NCBI RefSeq assembly: GCF_000613785.1
Contig: NZ_BAJQ01000027.1
Coordinates: 1-36,678, forward strand
Length of the DNA stretch: 36,678 bases
From: Segatella oulorum JCM 14966
GTDB lineage: Bacteria; Bacteroidota; Bacteroidia; Bacteroidales; Bacteroidaceae
Direction: 5' to 3'
Below, one piece after another: positions 1 through 8,074 of this stretch. Numbering within the stretch: position 1 is the first letter of the stretch; every line of letters begins with the position of its first letter. Under the pieces are notes generated by a model. That model saw only the letters and a list, made by a program, of their open reading frames with translations, was not told the DNA's origin and searched no databases. Made by a program: the position numbers and the translations under genes.

Positions 1-27
1 CGCGCGTACCTTTATATTGGTCTCGCT

Positions 28-340
<313 letters not shown>

Positions 341-342
341 CA

Positions 343-385
343 AAATAGCACATTCACTTGGGAATTCCAAATGGATGTGCTATTT
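343..385 (-). terminator. 43-bp near-palindrome downstream of prs
   Basis: Perfect 11-bp outer arms, AAATAGCACAT (343-353) and ATGTGCTATTT (375-385), enclose an imperfect palindrome centred on GGAATTCC (361-368). It starts about 40 bases past the prs stop codon. On the minus strand the distal arm ends in a short T run, so it could end or protect the prs transcript. The symmetry would also suit a dimeric DNA-binding protein. Confidence 0.55.
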
Positions 386-423
386 GTTAATTTTTGTGTT
401 CAGCGCAAAATGCGCGCAGGCCG

Positions 424-1362
424 TTAAACTAAATATTGCGACGAGATGCTCTCGTTGTCGACCACGCGGCGGATGGTTTCGGCAAACATGTCGGCTACGG
501 AGAGCTGTTTCACCTTTGCGCTGCGGTTGGCGTAGGGGATAGAGTCGGTGAAAATCATCTCTTCGAGGGCCGAGTTTTGCACCCGTTCTGATGCCGGACC
601 GCTCATCACGCAATGCGAAGCGCAAGCACGAACCGACAGTGCGCCGGCCTCTTTCATGATGTCTGCCGCCATGGTGATGGTGCCTGCCGTGTCGACCATA
701 TCATCAATAATCACTACGTTTTTGTCTTTCACGTCGCCAATGATTTGCATGCTGGAGACAACGTTGGCACGTGCGCGCGTTTTGTTGCACAGCACCAGTG
801 GGCAACCCAAATATTTGGCATAGGTATTGGCACGTTTTGAACCGCCGACATCGGGCGACGCAATCACCATGTCTTTGAGGTGGAGACCTTGCAGATAGGG
901 CAAAATCACGCCCGAAGCATAGAGGTGGTCGACGGGAACATCGAAGAAACCTTGAATTTGGTCGGCATGCAGGTCCATCGTGATGAGACGGTCGATGCCT
1001 GCAACGCTCAACAGGTCGGCCACTAACTTTGCCCCGATGCTCACGCGCGGCTTATCTTTGCGGTCTTGCCGTGCCCAGCCAAAATAGGGGACCACGGCAA
1101 TGATGTTGCGTGCTGAGGCGCGCTTAGCGGCATCGATCATGAGCAGCAGTTCCATGAGGTTGTCCGAATTGGGGAACGTGCTCTGAACCAAGAACACGTC
1201 GCGGCCACGAATAGACTCTTCATAAGAAACAGCAAACTCGCCATCGGAGAAGCGCGTCACCACTAAGTTTCCTAAAGGACAATTTAAACTTGCACAAATC
1301 TTTTCAGCGAGGTAGCGTGTGCTCGTACCCGAAAAAACCAAAAAAGAGTTATTTTCACTCAT
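424..1362 (-). CDS. prs: Ribose-phosphate pyrophosphokinase (PRPP synthetase)
   Basis: Makes 5-phosphoribosyl-1-pyrophosphate from ribose-5-phosphate and ATP, the precursor for purines, pyrimidines, histidine, tryptophan and NAD; cytosolic. The 312-residue product has normal family length. Visible motifs are the metal/ribose-binding DLHA near residues 130-133, the flexible catalytic KTRAR near 194-198, and the PRPP-binding loop VVIIDDMVDTAGT near 216-228. The ATG start gives the expected N-terminus (SENNSFLVFSGTST). It is divergent from nspC across about 230 bases. A minus-strand -7 box TACATTTG (1507-1514) is the likely promoter, giving a leader of roughly 140 bases. Monocistronic here, followed by a 43-bp palindrome. 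Confidence 0.97.
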   Translation of the reverse strand: MSENNSFLVFSGTSTRYLAEKICASLNCPLGNLVVTRFSDGEFAVSYEESIRGRDVFLVQSTFPNSDNLMELLLMIDAAKRASARNIIAVVPYFGWARQDRKDKPRVSIGAKLVADLLSVAGIDRLITMDLHADQIQGFFDVPVDHLYASGVILPYLQGLHLKDMVIASPDVGGSKRANTYAKYLGCPLVLCNKTRARANVVSSMQIIGDVKDKNVVIIDDMVDTAGTITMAADIMKEAGALSVRACASHCVMSGPASERVQNSALEEMIFTDSIPYANRSAKVKQLSVADMFAETIRRVVDNESISSQYLV

Positions 1363-1506
1363 TCTTATTCGTGTTTATGTTGATGAAGTTGATTGCGTGG
1401 GGCGCTAACTTTTCTTCAACGTGCAGAAAGCGGTTGGCCTTCGGCGCGCGGGCATAGGAACGGATGTGGGGTTGCCTCTTCATTATGTTAGCGTTGAAAA
1501 ACGTTG

Positions 1507-1514
1507 CAAATGTA
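1507..1514 (-). promoter_or_regulatory. Candidate prs promoter -7 box
   Basis: Reads TACATTTG on the minus strand, matching TAnnTTTG. The -33 region about 20 bases upstream reads ATTG rather than TTTG, so the match is partial. Confidence 0.45.
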
Positions 1515-1556
1515 GGAAATTTCTATTAAACCCGCAATTATCTCATTGCAAAAAGT

Positions 1557-1564
1557 TACCTTTG
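1557..1564 (+). promoter_or_regulatory. Candidate nspC promoter -7 box
   Basis: TACCTTTG is a perfect TAnnTTTG box 29 bases before the nspC ATG. No clear TTTG lies at the -33 distance. It lies back to back with the prs box at 1507-1514, making a compact divergent promoter region. Confidence 0.5.
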
Positions 1565-1593
1565 CACGACAAAAAAAGAGGAGGAGCAGACAA

Positions 1594-2756
1594 ATGAAAG
1601 TGGATATCGAAACATTTCAAGGCATCGCACGCCCGATGTATGTGCTTGAGGAGGTGCGCCTGCGTCGCAATCTAAGTCTTGTTGCGCAGGTGGCTCGTGA
1701 GGCGGGTGTAGAGGTGATTTTGGCTTTTAAGGCCTTTGCGCTGTGGAAAACCTTTCCCATTTTCAAGGAGTATATCCGCGCTACAACCGCCAGTTCCTTG
1801 AACGAGGCTCGTTTGGCCTTTGAGGAGTTTGGCAGTGCAGCCCACACGTTCTCTCCCGCTTATACCGATGATGAAATCGACGCGATAGTCCGTTGTTCGA
1901 GCCATCTGCAATTCAATTCGCTCACGCAATATGCGCGTTTCCACGAGCGGGCGAAGCAAGCCAATCCGGCCATCAGTTTTGGGCTGCGCATCAATCCCGA
2001 ATATTCTGAGGTGGGCACCGCGCTTTATAATCCCTGCGCGCCCGGCACACGCTTTGGCATCACGGCCGACAAGTTGCCCCAGCAGTTGCCTAAAGACATC
2101 GAAGGTTTTCATTGTCATTGCCATTGCGAGAGCGGCGCCGACACGTTTGCGCGCACCTTGCAGCACATTGAGGCGAAGTTTGCGAAGTGGTTCCCGCAGC
2201 TGAAATGGATAAACTTCGGTGGCGGACATCTGATGACACGTGCCGATTACGACGTGATGTTGCTTGTCGACCTGCTGCAACGCTTCCGCCAGCGCTATCC
2301 CTGGTTGCACGTTATTCTTGAGCCGGGCAGTGCCTTTGCCTGGCAGACGGGGCCGTTGGTGAGCCAAGTGGTCGATGTGGTGGAGGACAGAGGTATTAAG
2401 ACGGCCATCCTCAATGTGAGCTTCACATGCCACATGCCCGATTGTTTGGAAATGCCTTATTTCCCCACCGTGCGCCATGCCGAGCATATCGACCGGCAGC
2501 TGAGCAGCCCCAGCGTGCCTATCGGCTGGGCGGTAACTCCTGCTTGAGCGGCGATTTCATGGGCGATTGGCTGTTTGACCACGCGTTGCAAGTGGGCGAG
2601 AACATCATTTTCGAAGATATGTTGCATTACACCACCGTAAAAACCAACATGTTTAACGGCATTTCGCATCCCGCCATCGCCTTGGTTAAGGCCGACGGAA
2701 CATTGCAGATGTTGCGCGAGTTTGGCTACGAAGATTATCGCAGCCGCATGGATTAA
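1594..2756 (+). CDS. nspC: Carboxynorspermidine decarboxylase, interrupted by a -1 frameshift
   Basis: PLP enzyme of the alternative spermidine route: decarboxylates carboxy(nor)spermidine; cytosolic, alanine-racemase/ornithine-decarboxylase fold type III. The PLP lysine is probably Lys46 in LAFKAFALW; the substrate-pocket segments SFTCHMPDCLEMPY and YRLGGNSCLSGDF follow. The first frame runs 1594-2547. The conserved C-terminus (from AYRLGGNSC to YRSRMD) lies in the frame ending at 2756. One missing base, most simply a C in the CCCC run at 2508-2511, rejoins them into 387 residues, the family's usual size. ATG 1594 is preferred over the in-frame TTG at 1546, which overlaps the -7 box. An A/G-rich tract precedes the ATG. 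The frameshift is either a sequencing error or a recent inactivation. Confidence 0.93.
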
Positions 2757-2764
2757 TCTCGCAC

Positions 2765-2809
2765 AACGTGGGCGTTTTGCCAAATTATTTGTAACTTTGC
2801 GCCCACGTT
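2765..2809 (+). promoter_or_regulatory. Promoter flanked by 10-bp inverted repeat
   Basis: The -7 box TAACTTTG (2792-2799) lies between perfect arms AACGTGGGCG (2765-2774) and CGCCCACGTT (2800-2809), 25 bases apart. Transcription should start near 2805, inside the right arm. The repeat may be an operator, or in nspC read-through RNA a hairpin that ends that transcript; no T run follows it. No TTTG sits at normal -33 spacing. Confidence 0.5.
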
Positions 2810-2819
2810 TAAACAGAAC

Positions 2820-2850
2820 CGAGTGCTTGACAAACCTCGTAAAAAACAAG
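2820..2850 (+). promoter_or_regulatory. PreQ1-I riboswitch-like pseudoknot leader (candidate)
   Basis: Stem P1 is CGAG (2820-2823) with CTCG (2836-2839), closing a 12-base loop. CTTG in the loop (2826-2829) complements CAAG (2847-2850) after the tail TAAAAAA. This H-type pseudoknot with an A6 tail matches the class I preQ1 aptamer plan (5-bp P1, about 12-base loop, A-rich tail pairing back to the loop). It ends two bases before the ATG of a queuosine-precursor transporter followed by queF, so folding would bury the start region. Weak points: P1 is only 4 bp and the loop bases differ from the B. subtilis type. Confidence 0.45.
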
Positions 2851-2852
2851 AA

Positions 2853-3554
2853 ATGAAACAAGAAAAGAACATGGTGAGTGTGCTGTTCATGCTTTTCAGC
2901 ATCCTCTTTTGCGTTTGCCTCATTGCGGCCAACGTGCTCGAAACAAAGCAAATCTCAGTATTTAACATCAGTCTCACGGGCGGCTTAATCGTCTTCCCCG
3001 TCTCCTACATCATCAACGACTGCGTGTGCGAAGTGTGGGGCTATCAAAAAGCGCGACTGCTCATTTGGACAGGCTTTTTGATGAACTTCTTCTTTGTGAC
3101 GATGGGTGCGATTTGTGATGCCATTCCCGGCGCGCCCTACTGGACCAACGACGCCGGATTTCATGCCATCTTCGGCCTGGCTCCGCGCATTGCAGCTGCC
3201 TCGTTCATCGCCTTCCTGTCGGGAAGTTTCGTCAATGCCTATGTCATGAGCCGCATGAAGTTGCGCGACCGCGGCCGCCATTTCTCCGCACGTGCCATCT
3301 GGAGCACCGTCTTTGGCGAGAGCATCGACTCCATCATCTTCTTCCCCTTGGCGTTAGGTGGCGTAGTGCCTTGGACCGAATTGCCCAAACTCATGCTGTG
3401 GCAAGTGGTGCTGAAAACCGTTTACGAAATCATTGCGCTGCCGCTCACCATTCGCGTTGTGGGCTATCTCAAACAGCACGAGGGCGAAGACACCTATGAC
3501 GAAGGCATCAGTTACAACGTTTGGAAAATATTTAATCTGAAAAATAATGGATAG
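2853..3554 (+). CDS. yhhQ: Queuosine precursor transporter (QPTR/YhhQ, DUF165 family)
   Basis: Inner-membrane permease thought to import queuosine precursors (preQ0, preQ1 or queuine, depending on species). The product is 233 residues from ATG 2853, hydrophobic, with about six membrane segments. Family hallmarks visible are the N-terminal [32 protein letters not shown] region (residues about 37-65) and the C-terminal segment around [14 protein letters not shown] and [16 protein letters not shown] 2853 (MKQEKNM) is preferred over the upstream GTG at 2823, because that region forms the putative riboswitch. The next gene, queF, overlaps its last 8 bases, so the two are translationally coupled, and queF's role supports preQ0/preQ1 as cargo. 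Confidence 0.9.
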   Translation: MKQEKNMVSVLFMLFSILFCVCLIAANVLETKQISVFNISLTGGLIVFPVSYIINDCVCEVWGYQKARLLIWTGFLMNFFFVTMGAICDAIPGAPYWTNDAGFHAIFGLAPRIAAASFIAFLSGSFVNAYVMSRMKLRDRGRHFSARAIWSTVFGESIDSIIFFPLALGGVVPWTELPKLMLWQVVLKTVYEIIALPLTIRVVGYLKQHEGEDTYDEGISYNVWKIFNLKNNG

Positions 3555-4029
3555 AAAAGATGAAGGCCTGCAGGCTTTGGGGCGCACCACACGCTATGCC
3601 GCCGACTATGCGCCCGAGGTGCTGGAGACATTTGACAACAAGCATCCCGGCAACGATTATTGGGTGCAATTCAACTGCCCCGAGTTCACGTCGCTTTGCC
3701 CCATCACCGGGCAGCCCGATTTTGCCGAAATCTGCATCCGCTACATTCCCGGAGCGAAGATGGTGGAGAGCAAAAGCCTCAAACTCTATCTCTTCAGCTT
3801 TCGCAATCACGGCGATTTTCACGAAGATTGCATCAACATCATCATGAAGGATTTGGTGCGTCTGATGCAGCCCAAATACATCGAAGTGGTGGGCTATTTC
3901 ACGCCTCGTGGCGGCATCAGCATCTATCCGTTTGCCAATTTCGGCCAACCCGGAACGAAATATGCGCAACTGGCCGAGCATCGGTTGATGAACTATCAGA
4001 TGGATGGAGCGCCGTTGCGCGCGAAGTAG
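3547..4029 (+). CDS. queF: NADPH-dependent 7-cyano-7-deazaguanine (preQ0) reductase
   Basis: Reduces the nitrile of preQ0 to the primary amine preQ1, the base inserted by Tgt into GUN-anticodon tRNAs for queuosine. At 160 residues it is the short, unimodular (YkvM-type) form. The catalytic cysteine is Cys51 in [11 protein letters not shown] with Asp58 as proton donor, and the QueF NADPH motif [13 protein letters not shown] runs through residues 74-87, followed by the FHE segment (91-93). It starts within the stop region of the transporter gene, so both form one operon. The upstream enzyme queC is about 12 kb away with radA. Array A begins 67 bases past the stop. Confidence 0.97.
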   Translation: MDRKDEGLQALGRTTRYAADYAPEVLETFDNKHPGNDYWVQFNCPEFTSLCPITGQPDFAEICIRYIPGAKMVESKSLKLYLFSFRNHGDFHEDCINIIMKDLVRLMQPKYIEVVGYFTPRGGISIYPFANFGQPGTKYAQLAEHRLMNYQMDGAPLRAK

Positions 4030-4095
4030 TTCGCATTCCCGGCAAAGGAAGGAAAGCAACCGAAAAATGTTTTTTACGGCAGAGAGGCGTTTGTC

Positions 4096-4409
4096 AAGAA
4101 TTCCATGTGGAAATTTTGACGCCCGAGGTCGATTGTCAAGAATTCCATGTGGAAATCTTGACGCTCGAGGTCAGTTGGTAAGAATTTCATGTGGAAATCT
4201 TGACGCCCGAGGTCATTTGGTAAGAATTCCATGTGGAATTCTTGACGCTTGAGGTCAGTTGGTAAGAATTCCATGTGGAATTTTTACCGCTCGAGAGCGT
4301 TTGGTAAGAATTTCATGTGGAATTTTTACCCCTGAGGTCAGTTGGTAAGAATTTCATGTGGAATTTTTACGCCCGAGGTCAGTTGGTAAGAATTTCATGT
4401 GGAATTTTT
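4096..4409. repeat. Array A: eight tandem 41-42 bp units, each with a 22-bp hairpin
   Basis: Hairpins start at 4096, 4138, 4180, 4222, 4264, 4306, 4347 and 4388, so the period is 42 five times and then 41 twice. The best unit (4222) is a perfect palindrome: AAGAATTCCA, TG, TGGAATTCTT. Other units vary between AATTCC and AATTTC, and between ATTCTT, ATCTTG and TTTTT; many changes keep pairing by G-U wobble. The 19-20 bp between hairpins is also conserved (GACGCCCGAGGTCAGTTGGT type), so this is not CRISPR. The array fills the convergent gap between the 3' ends of queF and the phosphopantetheinyl transferase gene. Periods of 41 break any reading frame, so it is not a coding repeat. Confidence 0.95.
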
Positions 4410-4444
4410 ACCGCCAAGGGGTTGTTTGTCCCCAAATGGGCACT

Positions 4445-5044
4445 TTATGCGATGTAGGTGAGCACAAAGGCCTCGTTGGCGCGGTGAACGATGGTGAAGC
4501 AACGGCCTTGGCGCAGGTTTTCGATGGCTCGGATGCCGGGCTTTTCGTCACGAGGGGCCACGCGCATGTCGAAAAATTGCAAAGCTTCTGCCGAGCAATA
4601 TTTGTAGAGCGTCTCTTTGGCACACCATATCAACAGACGCTCTTCGGTTGTCGGAGCCTGCTCGTCGGGCCGTATAAATCGGCCGGCAATGCGGTCGACG
4701 CGTGGGCTGACGTATTCGATGTCAACGGCAACCTCGTGTGTTTTCGACAGGATGACCGCGGCATAGCCTTTCGTGTGGCTGATGCTGATGTGATAGCCGG
4801 CGATGAAAGGCTTTCCGGCTGCATTGTGCGTGATGCGGAGGGGCTGCTGCGTGAGCCGTTCAACAAGCGCATAAACGGCCAAGCGTTCCACTTGTCGGCT
4901 ACTGCTGTGGCACGCCGTCAGTTCGCTTTGGAAAATGGTTTGCAGAAAGGGGGATGATGCGCAGAAGTCGGCGGCCGTCTCTTCTATTTCCCAAACGCCC
5001 AATAAAGTGTCGGGATTGACGTTTTCGAGGGAGAGCAGTGGCAT
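4445..5044 (-). CDS. 4'-phosphopantetheinyl transferase superfamily protein
   Basis: Transfers phosphopantetheine from CoA to a serine of carrier proteins (acyl-carrier or peptidyl-carrier). The 199-residue product has the Sfp-type two-half architecture. Motifs: ISISHTKG (86-93), the magnesium-binding VAVDIEYV with Asp108 and Glu110, and WCAKETLYKY (140-149) with the catalytic Lys-Glu pair. ATG 5044 lies one base after the gldE stop codon, so the genes are coupled; longer in-frame extensions only overlap gldE. No PKS/NRPS gene is in view, so the partner may be AcpP or a flexirubin/aryl-polyene type carrier. The gene ends 35 bases from array A. Confidence 0.92.
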   Translation of the reverse strand: MPLLSLENVNPDTLLGVWEIEETAADFCASSPFLQTIFQSELTACHSSSRQVERLAVYALVERLTQQPLRITHNAAGKPFIAGYHISISHTKGYAAVILSKTHEVAVDIEYVSPRVDRIAGRFIRPDEQAPTTEERLLIWCAKETLYKYCSAEALQFFDMRVAPRDEKPGIRAIENLRQGRCFTIVHRANEAFVLTYIA

Positions 5045-5045
5045 G

Positions 5046-6371
5046 TTAACCCTCTTTAGGATGAATGGATACTTTGATTTTGCTGATGCGGCGGGCCTCG
5101 ATGCTGAGGATTTCAAAGGTGAATTGCTGATAGTCGATTTTCTCGTGCATCGCGGGAAAATCGCCTTTGAGCTCCAACAACAGGCCGGCCAAAGAGTCGG
5201 CATCGCCCTCGACATCGTCAAAAATATCGTCGTCGAGTGCAAGGATTTTGCAGAAATCGCTCAAAAGCACTTTGCCTTCGAAAATATAGGTGTTGTCGTC
5301 AATCTTGGTGTAGCTTTTGACGTCGTCGTCGTATTCGTCGTTGATTTCGCCGACAATTTCTTCTAAAATATCTTCCAAAGTGATGAGCCCACTGGTGCCG
5401 CCAAACTCGTCGACGACGATGGCGATGTGGATTTTGTTTTCTTGGAATTCGCGCAGCAAATCGTCGATTTTCTTCGTTTCGGGCACAAAATAGGGTGGGC
5501 GAATGAGGCTCTGCCAGCGGAAAGTTGCCGACTTCGAGAGGTGGGGCAGCAAATCTTTGATGTAGAGAATGCCGCGGATGTGGTCGGTATTGTCTTGATA
5601 GACGGGAATGCGGCTATAGTTGTTCTCGACGATGCATTGCAGCACTTCGGTGAAATTGCTGTGAATGTCTAAGTTAACGATGTCCTGGCGGGTGGTCATC
5701 ACTTCTTTTGCGGTTTCATCGCCAAAGCGAATGATGCCTTGCAGCATGCTTTGCTCGTCTTTAATGTCTTCTTTGTCGGTGAGCTCCAAGGCTTGCTCTA
5801 AATCGTCGACGCTGAGTTGGCGATTTTTCTTTTGCCACACTTTCTCGGCGATGACGCCACTTTTGGTGAGGATGGTTTCTAAAAGCCAGAAAAATTTGCG
5901 GAAGAAAAGGATGCCGTTCACGGCGAAACGGCAGAAGATGAGTGGATTTTGACGGCTATAAACCTTGGGCATGATTTCGCCAAAGAGCAGCAAAAGAAAG
6001 GTGAGCAGCACCGTGAGCACCAAAAACTCGAGCCATTCCGCTCTTGGCCCAAAGTGGATGAGCGAGCCGAAGATGAAGTTGCAAAGCATGATGACGGTGA
6101 CATTCACAAAATTGTTGGTGATGAGAATGGTGGCCAACGTGCGTTCGCTGTCTTGGCGGAGCATTTCTATTTTGCGGTCTTTTGCGCTGTGTTCGACATC
6201 TAAGTCGGCGATGTCGGCGGGCGAAAGACTAAAGAAAGAGATTTCTGATGCGCTGGCAAACCCCGAGAGTAGCAGCAAAAACACCACTAAAAAGATGGAA
6301 ATCACTACGCCAAGGGTGGGCGTCTGAAGGGTGATGTCGGAAAAAGCTTCTGTAAACGATGATATGTCCAA
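5046..6371 (-). CDS. gldE: CNNM/CBS-domain membrane protein, GldE family
   Basis: Integral membrane protein of the CorC/HlyC-CNNM group, named GldE in gliding Bacteroidetes; probably a divalent cation (Mg2+) transporter or regulator. The 441 residues comprise an N-terminal DUF21/CNNM membrane domain with 3-4 helices (about 20-170, with a GFASASEISFFSLSP start typical of the family), two CBS domains (about 205-335; EVMTTRQDIVNLD, HIAIVVDEFGGTSGLITLEDILEEIVGEI) and a C-terminal CorC/HlyC domain (about 355-437). It follows ssb by 20 bases, a gene order common in Bacteroidetes. I see no gliding machinery here, so the name reflects homology, not motility. Confidence 0.9.
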   Translation of the reverse strand: MDISSFTEAFSDITLQTPTLGVVISIFLVVFLLLLSGFASASEISFFSLSPADIADLDVEHSAKDRKIEMLRQDSERTLATILITNNFVNVTVIMLCNFIFGSLIHFGPRAEWLEFLVLTVLLTFLLLLFGEIMPKVYSRQNPLIFCRFAVNGILFFRKFFWLLETILTKSGVIAEKVWQKKNRQLSVDDLEQALELTDKEDIKDEQSMLQGIIRFGDETAKEVMTTRQDIVNLDIHSNFTEVLQCIVENNYSRIPVYQDNTDHIRGILYIKDLLPHLSKSATFRWQSLIRPPYFVPETKKIDDLLREFQENKIHIAIVVDEFGGTSGLITLEDILEEIVGEINDEYDDDVKSYTKIDDNTYIFEGKVLLSDFCKILALDDDIFDDVEGDADSLAGLLLELKGDFPAMHEKIDYQQFTFEILSIEARRISKIKVSIHPKEG

Positions 6372-6391
6372 GGGGTTCCTCGTTTTAAAAC

Positions 6392-6862
6392 TTAGAATGG
6401 CAGAATTTCATCATCGGCAGTTGTTGCTGTGGTCGCCGATGGCTTCTGCTTCTCATTCTCAGGTTGTGGGGTGGAAGGCTGCGTAGTTGTGGATTGTGCA
6501 GCTGTGTGTTGTGCATTCTCCTCTCGCTCTGCAGGCTTGGGATTGAGCAGTTCCATGTTCTCAACAAGAATTTCAGTGACATAGCGCCGCTGCCCTTTTG
6601 GGTCGTCATAGCTGCGGTAGCGGATGCGCCCTTCGACATAGAGCTTGTCACCTTTGTGCACATGTTTCTCTACCACTTTGGCCAATCCGCGCCACACGAC
6701 GAGATTGTGCCAATCGGTGTGGTCGGGCACCTTTGTGCCATTCTGCAAGGTGTAGCCACGCTCTGTCGTCGCAAGCGGAAATTGTGCTACAGCTTGATCG
6801 GCGTCATAATAGCGCACGTCGGGATCTTTTCCCACGTTACCAATCAACATCACTTTATTCAT
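6392..6862 (-). CDS. ssb: Single-stranded DNA-binding protein
   Basis: Coats single-stranded DNA in replication, recombination and repair and recruits partners through its tip. The 156-residue protein starts NKVMLIGNVGKDPDVRY, the classical OB-fold opening, with conserved WHNLVVWRGLA and KGDKLYVEGRIRYRSY. A low-complexity Gln/Thr/Pro linker (about 112-147) leads to the acidic C-terminal tip DDEILPF. The start is the ATG 36 bases after the upstream gene's stop. It is part of the 181-aa gene-ssb-gldE-PPTase unit. Confidence 0.97.
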   Translation of the reverse strand: MNKVMLIGNVGKDPDVRYYDADQAVAQFPLATTERGYTLQNGTKVPDHTDWHNLVVWRGLAKVVEKHVHKGDKLYVEGRIRYRSYDDPKGQRRYVTEILVENMELLNPKPAEREENAQHTAAQSTTTQPSTPQPENEKQKPSATTATTADDEILPF

Positions 6863-6898
6863 TGTGAAAACTTTAAGTTGAAATGAATGAAGAAAAGA

Positions 6899-7444
6899 CT
6901 ATTTCCACATGCCTAAATAGCGGAATTGGAAATTCTTTCCTTTAGCCGATGGGAATTGCGAACGATTGTCAACGCGTGTGCGTAGATATTCAACAATACG
7001 GTCGTAACAATCTTGTCCCGAATTGGCTTTGCACTGCACCACGAACAGTGTGTCGCGATATTCGTGCTTACCTGTGGCAGGAACGAGCACTACGCGTTTG
7101 AAATTTAATGAACCTTCATACCATCCGGGCTGCATCTCGGTGAGGCGCGTCATGGCTGAAGTCGCTAAAGCATGTTTCTCCATCAAAGGAATATTGGGCT
7201 GCATAGCCTTCTTTTCTTTAAAATCTGTCATTGTTGTTGCTGTCGTCTTGATGATGATGAAATAGGCACGTTGGTGCACTTTATAACGTTTAGGATACGA
7301 AACACCGCTGGCCACATAAGCTCGGATGTCGTCTTCTAAAGCATGGGTCAGTACGATATCAGGAATAGAACTTAGGAAATCGAGTGCTTCTTCAACTGAA
7401 GAAACCAAAACCTCACGATTGAAATATCTTAAATACAGATTCAT
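6899..7444 (-). CDS. Conserved-looking hypothetical protein, unrecognised
   Basis: I do not recognise this 181-residue protein. It has no signal peptide or membrane segment and looks cytosolic. Visible features are a basic, aromatic-rich N-terminus (NLYLRYFNREVLVSSVEEALDF begins it), a middle with many Met/Thr, and a C-terminal half with Tyr/Arg-rich strands ending GKNFQFRYLGMWK. Reading frame, codon use and position 36 bases before ssb support a real gene. It begins only 25 bases after the 3' end of a tRNA-Gly gene with no promoter or terminator between, so it is probably transcribed with the tRNA cluster. Confidence 0.8.
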   Translation of the reverse strand: MNLYLRYFNREVLVSSVEEALDFLSSIPDIVLTHALEDDIRAYVASGVSYPKRYKVHQRAYFIIIKTTATTMTDFKEKKAMQPNIPLMEKHALATSAMTRLTEMQPGWYEGSLNFKRVVLVPATGKHEYRDTLFVVQCKANSGQDCYDRIVEYLRTRVDNRSQFPSAKGKNFQFRYLGMWK

Positions 7445-7469
7445 GAACTTGTATGTTTCTCGATAAAAG

Positions 7470-7542
<73 letters not shown>

Positions 7543-7574
7543 GTAGAGAATAATTTCTTCACCTATTTTGCATG

Positions 7575-7657
7575 TGAAGAGGAGGAGACTCGAACTCCCA
7601 CGTCACAATTGACACTACCCCCTCAAAGTAGCGCGTCTACCATTCCGCCACCTCTCC
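7575..7657 (-). tRNA. tRNA-Leu (GAG)
   Basis: An 83-base class II tRNA with a long variable arm (TGTCAATTGTGAC). Acceptor GGAGAGG pairs with CCTCTTC through one G-U; discriminator A. The anticodon loop TTGAGGG gives GAG, decoding CUC/CUU. D-arm GCGGAATGGTAGACGC is typical of tRNA-Leu. No CCA is encoded. Confidence 0.95.
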
Positions 7658-7684
7658 AACATGTTTGTAATACTAAATAAAATG

Positions 7685-7765
7685 TGCCCAGAACAGGACT
7701 CGAACCTGCACGCCGTTAAACACACGCACCTGAAACGTGCGCGTCTACCATTCCGCCACCTGGGC
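7685..7765 (-). tRNA. tRNA-Leu (CAG)
   Basis: An 81-base class II tRNA. Acceptor GCCCAGG pairs with the 3' half ending TCTGGGC; discriminator A. Anticodon stem CACGT/GCGTG holds loop TTCAGGT, giving anticodon CAG for CUG codons. It shares its D-arm with the neighbouring tRNA-Leu. No CCA is encoded. Confidence 0.95.
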
Positions 7766-7810
7766 TTATGAGAAGAGATAAATCTCTCTGCGCATCTTAT
7801 TCAGCATTAG

Positions 7811-7883
<73 letters not shown>

Positions 7884-7925
7884 ATAAAACCTTTATTTCA
7901 AAGTGTATTTCGCTAAATGCGGTTG

Positions 7926-7957
7926 CAAAGATAAGGCTTTTTTTAAGACACCACAAA
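7926..7957 (-). promoter_or_regulatory. Promoter of the tRNA cluster
   Basis: On the minus strand TTTG (7954-7957), 20 bases, then TATCTTTG (7926-7933): both boxes of the Bacteroidetes housekeeping promoter. Transcription should start near 7918-7922, about 35-40 bases before the first tRNA. The -33 box overlaps the left arm of the inverted repeat at 7952-7989. Confidence 0.8.
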
Positions 7958-7989
7958 CTTTTGCTCATTTTTTTTGGAAAAAGTTTGTG
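7952..7989. terminator. 11-bp inverted repeat between nosY and the tRNA cluster
   Basis: Arms CACAAACTTTT (7952-7962) and AAAAGTTTGTG (7979-7989) with a T-rich loop. It lies about 85 bases past the nosY stop and may end the nos transcript, though no T run follows on the minus strand. It overlaps the tRNA -33 box, so a regulatory role is also possible. Confidence 0.45.
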
Positions 7990-8074
7990 AGCATCTTTTT
8001 TCATAAGTATCATTACGACACCTTAATAATAGAATGAGTTGCACGGTGGAGTGAGTGTGTTGATAAAGATTTTC

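Noticed and set aside
1672..2487. 271-residue antisense frame opposite nspC
   Set aside because: Shadow of the GC-rich codon pattern of nspC; no start signal or recognisable domain.
4004..4274. Open frames with a 14-residue period through array A on both strands
   Set aside because: Caused by the 42-bp period being divisible by three. The later 41-bp steps break the frame and no start signal or known family is seen.
4096..4409. CRISPR array
   Set aside because: The segments between the palindromes are as conserved as the palindromes, there are no unique spacers and no cas genes.
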